NCBI GenBank assembly: GCA_005882635.1
Contig: VBFG01000048.1
Span: 20,835 to 84,834, forward strand
DNA from: Chloroflexota bacterium
GTDB lineage: Bacteria > Chloroflexota > Limnocylindria > Limnocylindrales > CSP1-4
Direction of reading: 5' to 3'
Length of the DNA stretch: 64,000 bases
Positions within the stretch are counted from its first letter, which is position 1, and each line of letters opens with the position of its first letter. Below, piece by piece: positions 9,459-19,243 of the stretch. The notes beneath the pieces were generated by a model. That model saw only the letters and a list, made by a program, of their open reading frames with translations. It ran no database searches and had not been told where the DNA came from. The position numbers and the translations under genes are program-made.

Positions 9459-9998
9459 CTACCTGACCGTGAGCGTGCCCTTCATCGTCGTCGGGTGGAC
9501 CTGGCACATGTAGGCGTAGGTGCCCGCGGTCAGAGCGGGGACCTGGTACTGCCGCTGCCCGGGTCCCGTGAAGAATGACGTGTCGCCGGTCACCTGGACG
9601 TTCGAGCCGTCCGGGTTGTGGAGGATCAGGTTGTGCGGAGCCTGGTTGTCCTGGTTGTCGAACGTGAGGGTGAACGGCGTGCCGGCCGCGGCGTCCAGCG
9701 TCGTCTGCTGGAACCCGGCCGTGGCCGCCCCGACCGGAGCCGTCACGACGAGGTTGGCGCCGCCGGACGGCGCCGGGCCACCGCTCGTCGATGGCGCCGG
9801 CGAGGAGGCCGCCGAAGGAGCCGCTGACGGGGCTGCCGATGCGGCACCCGAGGCGGCGGGCGATCCGGACGGGGCGCCCGATCCGGCGGGTGAGGCCGAG
9901 GGAGCCGGCGCATAGGTCCAGCCAGGTGTTGCTCCCGACGAACAGGCAACGAGCGCGGCGGCGAGGATCAGCAGGGCGAGGAGGGACAGACGGCGCAT
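9459..9998 (-). CDS. Cupredoxin-domain lipoprotein
   Basis: Lipobox LAAALVACSS; Ala/Ser/Pro linker; C-terminal plastocyanin-like NLILHNPDGS..TYAYMCQVHPTTMKGTLTV. Confidence 0.85.
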   Translation of the reverse strand: MRRLSLLALLILAAALVACSSGATPGWTYAPAPSASPAGSGAPSGSPAASGAASAAPSAAPSAASSPAPSTSGGPAPSGGANLVVTAPVGAATAGFQQTTLDAAAGTPFTLTFDNQDNQAPHNLILHNPDGSNVQVTGDTSFFTGPGQRQYQVPALTAGTYAYMCQVHPTTMKGTLTVR

Positions 9999-10093
9999 GG
10001 CGGCGGGTGACCTCGGGTGTTCGCGGGATGGTGGGCGCGGGCGGGAACGGCCCGCACGGCGACCCACCAGGGCAGGCCGCGTCGAACGCGAAT

Positions 10094-13000
10094 CTACCGC
10101 CCGGACGTCGTTCCTGCCGCCGTTGCGTTCGTCAGGCCCAGCCGGATGGCCACGGCCGCAGCCTCGACGCGGCCGGAGACGCGCAGCTTGGCGAGGATAT
10201 TGCCGACGTGGACCCCGACCGTCTTCTGGCTGATGAACAGGCGCTCGCCGATCTCCCGGTTCGTCCGGCCCTCGGCGATCAGGGCCAGGACCTCACGTTC
10301 GCGACGCGACAGGCCGAACGTGTCGGGTCGCGCGGCGGGTGCCTCGCCGACGATGCCGCGCATCAGCGACGATCGACCACCGTCCGGTTCGCCGGTACCG
10401 TCCGTTCGGCGCGGCTCCCCCGTGTCCTGGTCGGGCGAGGGTCCGGGGCCCACGGCGACGAGGACCGGCGCCTCCTGGCCGTTCCCGGCGGCGCTCGCCT
10501 GGGCCGCCTCAGCCGTCGCCGCGGTCTCGTCGCCACTCAGCTTGATCATTGCCCGTCCGGCGAGCTCGCGGATCTCACGCAGCAGGGGGCGGGCGGCGAG
10601 CTCCGTGGCGATCCGCGCCGCGTCGTCCAGCGCCGGGCGGGCGCGGGCCCGTGCCGAGCGGCCCTCGCCGGAGCCGAGGATCGCTTCGGCCTGGTGCCAG
10701 CGGGCCTTGGCCAGCTCGTATGGGTTGGCAAGGGCCGCCCAGGCAGCCGACAGGCGCTCCCAGGTACGCGGGTCGTCGCGACCCTCCAGCCGGTCCCGGT
10801 GAGCCGCCGCCTGGGCCAGCCACGCATCCGCCTCGCGACGCGACCCGATCGTCGCCCGGACGCCGGATCGGTCGACAGCCGCCCGGGCCGTGGAGACAAC
10901 GTCGCGTGACCTCGACCGGATCGCGGCCAGGGCGGCGAGATCGCGTCGCGCGCCCGCGTCGGCGGCCGCCGTCGAGTCGACTTCGGCGACCGTCGCCGCC
11001 ATCTTCGCGATCAGGCTCCAGTCGCCGCTGTCCTTGACGAGCGCCCAGCCCCGGCCGGCGGCGCGGCCGGCGTCGGCGTGATCGCCCTGCCACAAGGCGA
11101 GTGAGGCCGCGGCGCGGTAGATGCGCACGGCGTACTGGGCGTCGCTGACCGTCTCCAGTCCGACGATCATCTCGCCGAGGCGTCGACGGGCGGCCTCGCC
11201 GGCGTTCGTCTCGATCTCGACGATCGCCAGGCTGTCGATCGGGCGGCCGATCGCTCCGGGCGGGTTCCACTCGAGCGCCGTCGCGCTCATCGCGCTCGAC
11301 TCTGGCCAGCGTCCGAGGAGGTAGAGAGAGTCGGAGGCGTTCGCCCGGAGGAAGTTGCCGTAGACCGCCTCCAGCCCGGCCCGCCGCGACGCCTCGATCC
11401 CCTCGAAGGCAACCTCGACGGCCTCGCCGCGCCGGCCGACGAGGTCGAGAACAGTCGTCAGGTTGGCGTAGACGCGGAACAGCTCGTCGAGGTCACCGCT
11501 CTCCTCCGCCCGCGTCCGCGCCTCGCGGAGGAGGGCGACGCCCGCCTCGGGCTCGTCGCCCCAGCCGAGGCCGACACCGAGAGTCGTCGTGGCGTGGAGC
11601 ACCACTCCATCCCCGGCCGGGCCGAGGGCCCTCGCGATCTCGATCGCCTCGTTCGCCAGCTGCTCGGCTCGGTCGAAGGACCCGTCGATCATCAGGCCCT
11701 GGGCGAGGGCCGCGATGACGGTCGCCCTCTCGAGGCTCGGCTGGGCCGGGACGAGGTCGACGGCTCGCTCGAACGCAGCGAGGGACCCGGCCCGATCGCC
11801 GGCGGCTCGTCGATACCGGCCGAGCCGCTCGTGAATCATCCCGAGCTCGAGGCGGTCCCGGCGCTCGTCGAAGCGATTGACGAGCGCGTCCACGTAGGCG
11901 ACGGCACGGGCTGGTCGACCAGCCGCGAAGGCGGCCTCCGCGGCCCGCAGATGAAGCGTCGTCGCGATGTCGTCGCTCTGGGTGGGCGCGGTCTTGGGCC
12001 GCGGCGCAGGCGTGGTTCCGGCGTCCGCGGCAGTCCTCGGCTCGAGCAGGGAGAGGGCCAGCTCGATCGCCGCCAGGGCGTCCTCCGGAGCGTGGGCCGC
12101 TTCGGCACCGCCGGCGGCGTCGACGGCGGAGGCGAAGGCTCGATCCGTGACGTGAGCCTCGAGCCAGTGGTTGGCGGCCTCGCCGGGATGCGCGACGAGG
12201 CCGGTGGCGAGCGCCAGATGATGGCGGCGGCGAACCCGCGGGAGCAGGTCGGCCGACGCGGCGCGCCGGATGTGCTCGTGGCGGAACGCGATCCCATCCG
12301 GCTCGTCGACGAGGATCCCGTGCTCGATCGCCTCGTCGAGACCGGCGCTGAGGTCGGGGTCCAGGGCGCCCTCGCCGCGCCGCGGCCGCGTCGACGAGCG
12401 GGGTGGCAGGCGGTCCGCCGTCAGCTCGAAGGCGGCGGCGGTCTCCGCCAGCTCGTCCCGAGCCACCGGCCGGCCCGACGGCGCGAGCAGGCGGATCACT
12501 CGCCGCGCTTCGGGGCCGCGCCGTGCCAGGCGGGCGATCACCAGGTCGTCGAACGAGCCGGTGAGGCTCGCGTCGGAAACTTCCCGGCGGGCAGCGAGGA
12601 GCTCTTCGGCGACGAGGGGTAGGCCGCGTGACCGGTCGGCGACGAGGACGAGGGCGGAGCCGGTCGGGCGTTCGCCTTCGATGGCCTGGACGAGGTCCGC
12701 GAGCTCCGACCGGTCGAACGGCTCGATCCGGATCCGAGCCGGCCCCGACGCGCCAGCGGCAGACAGGTCGGCGAGGGTCGCGCTGAGCGGGTGGTCGCGG
12801 GTCAGCTCGTCGCTGGCATACGTCCCGACGAACGTGACGCGATGGTGGCGCCGGACGCGGGACAGGAACGTGACGAGGGCGCGCGTCCCGGCGTCCGCGT
12901 CGTGGAGATCCTCCAGGATCAGGAACACCGGCTGACGCTCGGACAGCCGGCCGATGACGCCGAGGATCGCCTCGAGGACCCGACCCTGGCGGCGCTCCGG

Positions 13001-13402
13001 GGCGGTGATCGTCGGACGGTCGGGCAGGGCGCCGGCGACGCCGAGCCTGGCCTGGATGTCGGGGAACAGGTGGACGACGTCTTCGACGACAGGACCGACC
13101 AGCCCGACGAGCGCGTCGTCGGGCGTCTCGCGGAGCACCGGCCGCAGGGCGCGGACGATCGGACCATAGGGCTCGTCGGCTCCGGGTCGGAAGGCACGCC
13201 CGCGGACGACCGCGAAGGGCTCCGACAAGGCGCCGACGCGGCGGGCGACCTCGTCGAGGAACCGCGTGACGCCGACGCCGCCCGGGCCGTCCAGCAGGAC
13301 CGCCGTCGACTCGCCGCCCGCCGCTGCCTCCAGGGCAGGCGCCAGCCGGATGAATGCCGCGTCGCGCCCCACGAATCGCGCGCCGTCCCTCGTGGCGGGC
13401 AT
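10094..13402 (-). CDS. LuxR-family regulator with N-terminal AAA/STAND ATPase-like domain (about 1100 aa)
   Basis: C-terminal LSRREREVLALIAEGRTNREIGERLFISQKTVGVHVGNILAKL; N-terminal FVGRDAAFIRL; Walker-B-like VFLILEDLHDAD. Confidence 0.9.
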   Translation of the reverse strand: MPATRDGARFVGRDAAFIRLAPALEAAAGGESTAVLLDGPGGVGVTRFLDEVARRVGALSEPFAVVRGRAFRPGADEPYGPIVRALRPVLRETPDDALVGLVGPVVEDVVHLFPDIQARLGVAGALPDRPTITAPERRQGRVLEAILGVIGRLSERQPVFLILEDLHDADAGTRALVTFLSRVRRHHRVTFVGTYASDELTRDHPLSATLADLSAAGASGPARIRIEPFDRSELADLVQAIEGERPTGSALVLVADRSRGLPLVAEELLAARREVSDASLTGSFDDLVIARLARRGPEARRVIRLLAPSGRPVARDELAETAAAFELTADRLPPRSSTRPRRGEGALDPDLSAGLDEAIEHGILVDEPDGIAFRHEHIRRAASADLLPRVRRRHHLALATGLVAHPGEAANHWLEAHVTDRAFASAVDAAGGAEAAHAPEDALAAIELALSLLEPRTAADAGTTPAPRPKTAPTQSDDIATTLHLRAAEAAFAAGRPARAVAYVDALVNRFDERRDRLELGMIHERLGRYRRAAGDRAGSLAAFERAVDLVPAQPSLERATVIAALAQGLMIDGSFDRAEQLANEAIEIARALGPAGDGVVLHATTTLGVGLGWGDEPEAGVALLREARTRAEESGDLDELFRVYANLTTVLDLVGRRGEAVEVAFEGIEASRRAGLEAVYGNFLRANASDSLYLLGRWPESSAMSATALEWNPPGAIGRPIDSLAIVEIETNAGEAARRRLGEMIVGLETVSDAQYAVRIYRAAASLALWQGDHADAGRAAGRGWALVKDSGDWSLIAKMAATVAEVDSTAAADAGARRDLAALAAIRSRSRDVVSTARAAVDRSGVRATIGSRREADAWLAQAAAHRDRLEGRDDPRTWERLSAAWAALANPYELAKARWHQAEAILGSGEGRSARARARPALDDAARIATELAARPLLREIRELAGRAMIKLSGDETAATAEAAQASAAGNGQEAPVLVAVGPGPSPDQDTGEPRRTDGTGEPDGGRSSLMRGIVGEAPAARPDTFGLSRREREVLALIAEGRTNREIGERLFISQKTVGVHVGNILAKLRVSGRVEAAAVAIRLGLTNATAAGTTSGR

Positions 13403-13548
13403 GACCCATTCTAGGGGCCCGGCGGAGCCAAGAGCCACCCGGTGCGGCCGGCAGCCGAAGGCTCCGTTGCGCCGGCGGGAACAATCCGGTGCTCCGGTGC
13501 CCCGCCCCACGCTGCTCGACTGCGTCCGTCGGCGTGGAAAGGCCGCGT

Positions 13549-15015
13549 CTACGCCCGGGCGCGGGAGTTGAGGTAGGCGGTCAACACATCGTCGTCGACG
13601 TCGGGCGCGGCGGCCTGCTGCGGGGCACCTTCGCTCACGATCTCGCCGAGCGTCATCTTGTGCAGCCAGCCCTGGCGACCGTCCGGGCACAGGACGAGCC
13701 AGTACGCCCCGGATCGCTCGAGGAGCTGGACCTCGTCTCCCTGGTCGAGCTGGCCGATGTCGGTCGAGCGAAGCTCGTCCGGCGCGTCGAGGAGGCGGAC
13801 GACCCGGTAGCGGATCGCCCGTCGCTCGTGGCCGTCGACGGCGTTGACGGCGCCGTTGGTGAAGCTCATCCGCGCCGTCGACGCCACGGACCTCGTCGGA
13901 TCGGCCTTGCGCGCCTCGATCAGCGATGGTCGCCGCCAGCGTGGCATCCCCGCCTCCCTGTCGACGGGTCCCGGTCCGGCCGGTCCGCGGACGACGCCGA
14001 CGACCTCGCCGCCGGGCACGGCGCCGTGGCCATGTGCCGCCCGGGCCTGCAGGACCTCGTCCGGAGCCGGAGGCTCTTCGTCGCGACGCTTCTTGCCGAA
14101 GATCGCGAAGGCGAAGGCCATTGCGGTCGCCGTCGTGGTCCCGACGAGCATCGGCAGGATCGTGGTCGACGACGACGGGCGGACGCCGAGAGTGTCGAGC
14201 GCATTCGCCAGGTCACCCCAGGTCGGGCCGCCGCCCCCCGCGGAATCGCTGCCGTTCGTGGTGCCGGTCCCGTTCCCGCCGCCGCCCGAGCCCGCGTTCC
14301 CCCCGGATCCGCCGGTGGCATCAGCGCCCGGGCCCGGTCCACCGACGGCACCGCCGTCGTGGCTCGAGCCGTCAGACGATCCGCTGGTGGTCCCGCCGCC
14401 GGGGGCGCCGCCGGCGCTCGGGTCGGTGGGGTAGGGCGTGGCCGGGACGGTCGTCGGCTCGCCGGCAGGCGTCGGCGTCGGCGTTGTGGCGGGAGCCGTG
14501 GTGGGCGCCGGCGTGGGCTTCGCCGTGGGCGCCGGTGTCGGTGACGGCTTCGGGGTGGGCTTCGCGGTGGGGCTCGGCGTCGGGGTCGGGCTCGGCGGCG
14601 CGGTGATCGTCACCGTGCCGCCGTCGATCTGGTCGCTGAACTTCCGGGTATCGGCCGCCTCGAACGAGACGTGATGCCTCCCGACCGGGAGCCTGCTCGA
14701 CCAGCGGAGGGTGACGCCGGTCTTCCACGTCGTGCCGCCGCCGCTCATCCGGTGCCGCGTCCCGTCGATGATGACGTACACGTGGTCGGGCGCCGACCCT
14801 TCGCGGTTCCGATAACGGACCTGGAACTTGATCGTGGTCGACGTGGTGCCCGAGCGCGGGGAAACGCTCGCGTTGTCGAGCTTGGTCGGTCCCTCGATCG
14901 CCAGGACCGGGACGACGAAGGCGAGCACGATCAAGACCGCGGCCCCGAGGGCGGCCAGAGGAGCCGCCGCGGGCCGCCGGTTGAGGGTTCGACGCTCGAT
15001 CAGCACGCGATGCAT
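13549..15015 (-). CDS. Membrane-anchored Pro/Thr- and Gly/Ser-rich protein with C-terminal SH3-like domain
   Basis: TM at N-terminus; ordered domain (FQVRYRNREGSAPDHVYVIIDGTRHRM); PTPTP linker; second TM; C-terminal SH3-like segment (RYRVVRLLDAPDELRSTDIGQLDQGDEVQLLERSGAYWLVLCPDGRQGWLH). Confidence 0.75.
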   Translation of the reverse strand: MHRVLIERRTLNRRPAAAPLAALGAAVLIVLAFVVPVLAIEGPTKLDNASVSPRSGTTSTTIKFQVRYRNREGSAPDHVYVIIDGTRHRMSGGGTTWKTGVTLRWSSRLPVGRHHVSFEAADTRKFSDQIDGGTVTITAPPSPTPTPSPTAKPTPKPSPTPAPTAKPTPAPTTAPATTPTPTPAGEPTTVPATPYPTDPSAGGAPGGGTTSGSSDGSSHDGGAVGGPGPGADATGGSGGNAGSGGGGNGTGTTNGSDSAGGGGPTWGDLANALDTLGVRPSSSTTILPMLVGTTTATAMAFAFAIFGKKRRDEEPPAPDEVLQARAAHGHGAVPGGEVVGVVRGPAGPGPVDREAGMPRWRRPSLIEARKADPTRSVASTARMSFTNGAVNAVDGHERRAIRYRVVRLLDAPDELRSTDIGQLDQGDEVQLLERSGAYWLVLCPDGRQGWLHKMTLGEIVSEGAPQQAAAPDVDDDVLTAYLNSRARA

Positions 15016-15260
15016 TGCCTCCGCGCCGGGCACACGCACCGGCCTCCGGACACCTTGCTGGGCGGTCGAACCGGCCGCAATGGTACGGGTGTCCCACCCG
15101 ACGATCGCGGCGAGGGCTGCTCGCGGCCCGTTCGTTGACGAGCCGCACCCGCCGAGGTGCGGTCCGGTGGACTGCGGTGCGGTCCATGGCTCCCTCGGCG
15201 TTGCGGTCCTGCCCCGATGGAGTGATTTCCAGGCCGACGCGCGCCCGCGAGGATTCGGCC

Positions 15261-16010
15261 GTGCAGACGATCGCCTCGCCTCGTCGTCCCAGGCTGCCGA
15301 TCGCGGCGGTGCTGGTCGGCACCCTCGTCGGGTTGGCCCTCTTCGGCGGCGGGCTGTTCCTCGGCTGGCTCGTGCTGGGGACTCCCCTCGTGACCGCCCT
15401 CGCACCGGCGACCATCCGTCCGAGCCTCTCCCAGATCGTGCTCGGCGGCATCGTCTGGGGCGTCGCCCTCGTCGCGCCCGCGTCGTTCACCCTCGTCGGC
15501 GCGTGGCGGTTGAGCCGCGTCGTGCGGGCGATCACGGTGAAGCCGGCGGTCCGGGTGCTGACCCAGGCGTCGGCCCAGCTCGGTGACGAGTACGTCGCCG
15601 CCAGCGACATCCGCCTGCCCGAAGGCCGCGTCATCGGCAACCTCGTCCTCGGGCCCTTCGGCCTGGCCGTCCTGACGGAGCTGCCGTCCCGGCGGGTCCT
15701 CCGGCGCACCGGCACGAGCTGGGAGACCCGCGGTCCCGACGGCCGGTGGGTCCACATGGAGAACCCCGTCGAGCGCGCGTCGCGCGATGCCGAGCGCGTC
15801 CGTCGCTGGTTCGGTTCGGCCGACCGGGATTACGTGCTGAAGGTGTTCGCGGCGCTCGTCACGACCGATCCGACCATCGCCCGGACGCCGACGTGTGCGG
15901 TCGTCGCGCCCGAGCAGGTGCCGGCGTGGCTCGGTTCGCTGCCGCCGTCGCGGGCGCTCAACGGCGATCGCCAGGCCCAGATCGTGGAGCAGATCACGGC
16001 CCTGCTGTGA
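15261..16010 (+). CDS. Membrane protein with nuclease-related-like cytoplasmic domain, hypothetical
   Basis: Two TM helices, then RVIGNLVLGPFGLAVLTELPSRRVLRR; GTG start at 15261 inferred. Confidence 0.6.
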   Translation: MQTIASPRRPRLPIAAVLVGTLVGLALFGGGLFLGWLVLGTPLVTALAPATIRPSLSQIVLGGIVWGVALVAPASFTLVGAWRLSRVVRAITVKPAVRVLTQASAQLGDEYVAASDIRLPEGRVIGNLVLGPFGLAVLTELPSRRVLRRTGTSWETRGPDGRWVHMENPVERASRDAERVRRWFGSADRDYVLKVFAALVTTDPTIARTPTCAVVAPEQVPAWLGSLPPSRALNGDRQAQIVEQITALL

Positions 16011-16058
16011 GCCGGCCGCCCGCGAGGCCGCTGATGCCGCGGCGGAGGTGGCAGGGAG

Positions 16059-16134
16059 TGGTAGGGGAGCCAGGACTCGAACCTGGAACCAGCGGGATAT
16101 AAGCCCGCCGCTCTGACCATTGAGCTACTCCCCC
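16059..16134 (-). tRNA. tRNA-Ile, anticodon UAU
   Basis: Reverse complement GGGGGAGTAGCTCAATGGTCAGAGCGGCGGGCTTATATCCCGCTGGTTCCAGGTTCGAGTCCTGGCTCCCCTACCA folds as a cloverleaf; loop CTTATAT; encoded CCA; one G1-U72 wobble. Confidence 0.92.
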
Positions 16135-16181
16135 GGGCGGATGCTACTGCCGACGCGCCGCGGCGTCACGGGGGGAAAAGG

Positions 16182-16490
16182 CTAGTTGTCGATCTGGCCC
16201 AGGACCCGCCCGGCGAGCGCTCGGAGGCTCAGCGGCCGGGGATTGAGCGAAAGCTCGGCGTCGTCGCTCGTGGGCAGGCGATCGCTTCGGTTGAGACTGC
16301 CGCCGGCGCGATAGTAGCGAGCCGGCAGGCTCTCGAGGAGCTCCCGCTCCTCGGCCGTCTGGATCGCCTCGATCGGCAGGTCGTCGGGGTCGAACGGGCG
16401 CGGTGACTCCATCACGATCGGAGCCGGCCGCGCGTAGGCCGGAGCCCCGTACAGCTTTGGCAGCGCGATGTGCTGTTCGTCCAACGCCAC
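16182..16490 (-). CDS. Hypothetical protein
   Basis: ORF track; GTG start (VALDEQHIALPKLYGAPAYARP) inferred; coding-like composition. Confidence 0.5.
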   Translation of the reverse strand: MALDEQHIALPKLYGAPAYARPAPIVMESPRPFDPDDLPIEAIQTAEERELLESLPARYYRAGGSLNRSDRLPTSDDAELSLNPRPLSLRALAGRVLGQIDN

Positions 16491-16664
16491 CCGATGAGTC
16501 CTCGTTGCCTCCGTCGGATACCCGACGAAGCGGATGATATCCAGCCGAGAGTACCTTGGAATGGTACGGATGGGCCATATCAGTTGCGAGGGGTTCGAGG
16601 CGGAAGTGGTGCCGCTGTGCACAACGGGACCTTTGGCTGGCGTCCCCCGATTTCCCGCCGGATC

Positions 16665-17099
16665 TCAGCCGATCAGCGGCTCCAGGATCTGCACGACGAC
16701 GACCAGCACGAGGTAGCTGATCGGGACCGCGGCGAAGAAGCCGAGCGCTGCGCTCCAGACCGACCGGGTCGTGCGGTCGCCCGATCCGCGCGGCTGGGGG
16801 ACGACAACCCAGGTCACGACGCTGCCGACGATCAGGACGACGACGACGTCGGCGACGAGGTACAGGGTCCGGAGGTCGCCGCCCGGGAGTGCCATGCCAC
16901 GCCGGATCGCGACGTCGTAGACGAGGTAGCCCAGGCCGAGGACGATCGCCACGACGAGGCTGGCGAGCACGGCCCGGACGACCGGCCGCGGGGCGTTCCG
17001 GAACTGGCGCCAGCGGACCTCGAGCCACGACCGCCGGCGGACGTCAGGCCGGCGAACGTCAGGCCGGTGGACGTCGGGCAGCCGGCTTGGAGCGCTCAC
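16665..17099 (-). CDS. Hypothetical membrane protein
   Basis: Three to four hydrophobic segments; GTG start overlaps the stop of the upstream gene; RPDV repeats at N-terminus. Confidence 0.6.
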   Translation of the reverse strand: MSAPSRLPDVHRPDVRRPDVRRRSWLEVRWRQFRNAPRPVVRAVLASLVVAIVLGLGYLVYDVAIRRGMALPGGDLRTLYLVADVVVVLIVGSVVTWVVVPQPRGSGDRTTRSVWSAALGFFAAVPISYLVLVVVVQILEPLIG

Positions 17100-18337
17100 G
17101 ACGCCCCCTGGCCGATGATCGTCAGGCGAGGCCGCTGCGGCAGCGTCGCCGGGGTGTGCGACGCCAGGAGCTCGACGGCCGTCGCCACGCGCTCGATCTC
17201 GTCGGCCGTCGTGAAGAAGCCGACGCTCAGGCGGATGGCGTCGAGCGCCGGGATCGTCCGGGCGATCGCGAACGTCCGCCCGGCGATCTCGTCCAGTGCC
17301 GCCTCGGCGTCCCAGCCCCCGATCCGGAAGGTGACGAGCGTCGCCATGCGGTCGGGCGGCGTGAGGATGTCGACGCCGTCGATCGCCGCCAGGCGATCGA
17401 CGGCGGCCCGCGCCATCGACTGGCCACGCTCGTGGATCCACGGCAATCCGACGTACATCGACAGCCAGCCGCAGCTCCGGGCGAGTCCGGTGACGGCGGG
17501 TCGGTAATGGCCGGCCTCCTCGAATCGACGAGCGTTGGGCCACGGGACGGCCGCATCGTTGTCGATCCGCTCGTACGTGAACCAGCTCGCGGTGGACACC
17601 CGCGACGAACCCGTGATCCCAGCGGCGGCCCACAGTGCGCCGGTTCCTTCCGGCCCGAGGAGCCACTTCTGGCCGGGAATGGCGTAGAAGTCGACGCCGA
17701 GATCGGCGACGTTGACCGGGATGGCTCCGGCTGCCTGGGCGCCGTCGACCGCGATGACGGCGCCCCGATCGTGGGCCAGCGCCGCGATCCGCTCGATCGG
17801 CATCCGCGCGCCGCTCGTCCACAGGACGTGGGAGAGGGCGACCAGTCTCGTCCCGGGTCGGATCGCCGCGTCGAACGCCGCCACGATCGCGTCGTCGTCC
17901 CCGCCGAGGCCGACGTCGACGACGATCAGCTCGCAGCCGCTGCGGGCCGCAGCGGCGTGGACCGGACCGAGCCCGCCGGGATGTTCGGCCTGCGTCGTGA
18001 CGATCCGATCGGTCGGCTGGACGTCGCGCGACCACACCGCCGCATTCATCCCGCCCGAGGTCGAGTGGGTGATCGCGATCTCGTCGACCTCGGCGCCGAC
18101 GACGGCGGCCACCGCTCCCCTCGCCTCGGCGAGGCGCTCCAGGAAGCCTTCCCAGTAGTCGGTCGACGAGCGGCCGATGCGGAGCTCGTAGTCGACGATC
18201 TCGGCCATGGCCGCGGCGGTCTCGGCCGGCAGCGGACCGACCGACCCGGTGTTCAGGTAGATGCCCGCGTCGAGCGCCGGCAGGGCCACCCGGATCGCCG
18301 CCACCTTCTCGTCGTCGGGCAGGAACGGCGCGACCAC
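17096..18337 (-). CDS. Class V aminotransferase / cysteine desulfurase-like PLP enzyme
   Basis: YLNTGSVGPLP, THSTSGGMNAAVW, AVDGAQAAGAIPVNVADLGVDFYAIPGQKWLLGPEGTGALW (PLP lysine). Confidence 0.9.
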   Translation of the reverse strand: MVAPFLPDDEKVAAIRVALPALDAGIYLNTGSVGPLPAETAAAMAEIVDYELRIGRSSTDYWEGFLERLAEARGAVAAVVGAEVDEIAITHSTSGGMNAAVWSRDVQPTDRIVTTQAEHPGGLGPVHAAAARSGCELIVVDVGLGGDDDAIVAAFDAAIRPGTRLVALSHVLWTSGARMPIERIAALAHDRGAVIAVDGAQAAGAIPVNVADLGVDFYAIPGQKWLLGPEGTGALWAAAGITGSSRVSTASWFTYERIDNDAAVPWPNARRFEEAGHYRPAVTGLARSCGWLSMYVGLPWIHERGQSMARAAVDRLAAIDGVDILTPPDRMATLVTFRIGGWDAEAALDEIAGRTFAIARTIPALDAIRLSVGFFTTADEIERVATAVELLASHTPATLPQRPRLTIIGQGAS

Positions 18338-18355
18338 GCCCGTATCATATCGGCG

Positions 18356-19243
18356 ATGTCGTCGCCTCCCGCCGGTCGCAGGCTGCAGCGGACGCGCACG
18401 CCCGGCGGGCTGGCTCGGCCCGAGCTGCTCGCATCGACCGACTGGCTCGCCGACCAGCTCGGACGGCCGGAGGTCCGGATCCTCGACGTCCGCTGGCGGC
18501 CCGACGGCTCCGGTCACCAGGTCTGGTCGACCGGACACATCCCGGGCGCGGTGTTCGTCGATTGGCGAGCCGATCTCACCGACACGGGCGAGAGCGGCGA
18601 CACGTTGCTCCTCGCCGGCCCCGAGCAGGTCGCCCGGACGCTCGCGTTGGGAGGGGTCGGCGACGGGGCCACGGTGGTGGTCTACGACGACACGGTGTCC
18701 CTGTTCGCGGCGCGCGTCTGGTGGAGCCTGCGGGTCTACGGCCTCGAGTCGGTCCGCGTCCTCGACGGCGGTTTTCCCGCGTGGCAGGAGGAGGGCCGGG
18801 CGATCTCGAACGCGGTCGCGCCGCCGCCGCCGGCGCATTTCACGCCGCGGGCGCAGCCGCGAATGCGGCTCACGACGGCCGACGTCCGCGCTCTCCTCTC
18901 CTCCCCCGACGTCATGCTGCTCGATGCGCGCGCGCCGGCCGAGTACCGGGGTCACGAGGGCACGACCAAGCGGCTCGGACACATCCCGGGCGCGGTGAAC
19001 GTGCCGGTCGGCGCGATGACGCGGCCGGGCAGCCAGCACTTCCGGGTCGGCGACGAGCTGCGGGACATCCTGTTCCGGGCGAACGTCGCCCGCGGGCGGC
19101 GGATGGTCTGTTACGACGGCTCGGGGATCGCGGCGGCGAAGCTGGCGTTCGCCCTGACGCTCCTCGGCCACGATGACGTCGCCGTGTATGACGGCGGCTG
19201 GGCCGAGTGGGGCAACCGCCTGGATCTGCCGGTCGATCGGTAG
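18356..19243 (+). CDS. Two-domain rhodanese-type sulfurtransferase
   Basis: RILDVRWRPDG..GHIPGAVFVDW, LLDARAPAEYRG.., active-site loop VCYDGSGIAA. Confidence 0.92.
   Translation: MSSPPAGRRLQRTRTPGGLARPELLASTDWLADQLGRPEVRILDVRWRPDGSGHQVWSTGHIPGAVFVDWRADLTDTGESGDTLLLAGPEQVARTLALGGVGDGATVVVYDDTVSLFAARVWWSLRVYGLESVRVLDGGFPAWQEEGRAISNAVAPPPPAHFTPRAQPRMRLTTADVRALLSSPDVMLLDARAPAEYRGHEGTTKRLGHIPGAVNVPVGAMTRPGSQHFRVGDELRDILFRANVARGRRMVCYDGSGIAAAKLAFALTLLGHDDVAVYDGGWAEWGNRLDLPVDR

Noticed and set aside
14241-14600. GC-rich low-complexity tract as possible mobile or regulatory repeat
   Set aside because: Explained as in-frame PTPTP and Gly/Ser linkers of the membrane-anchored SH3-like protein.
16059-16134. 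Integration site (attB) use of the tRNA gene
   Set aside because: No integrase, no direct repeat of the tRNA 3' end and no cargo-like region next to it in this window.
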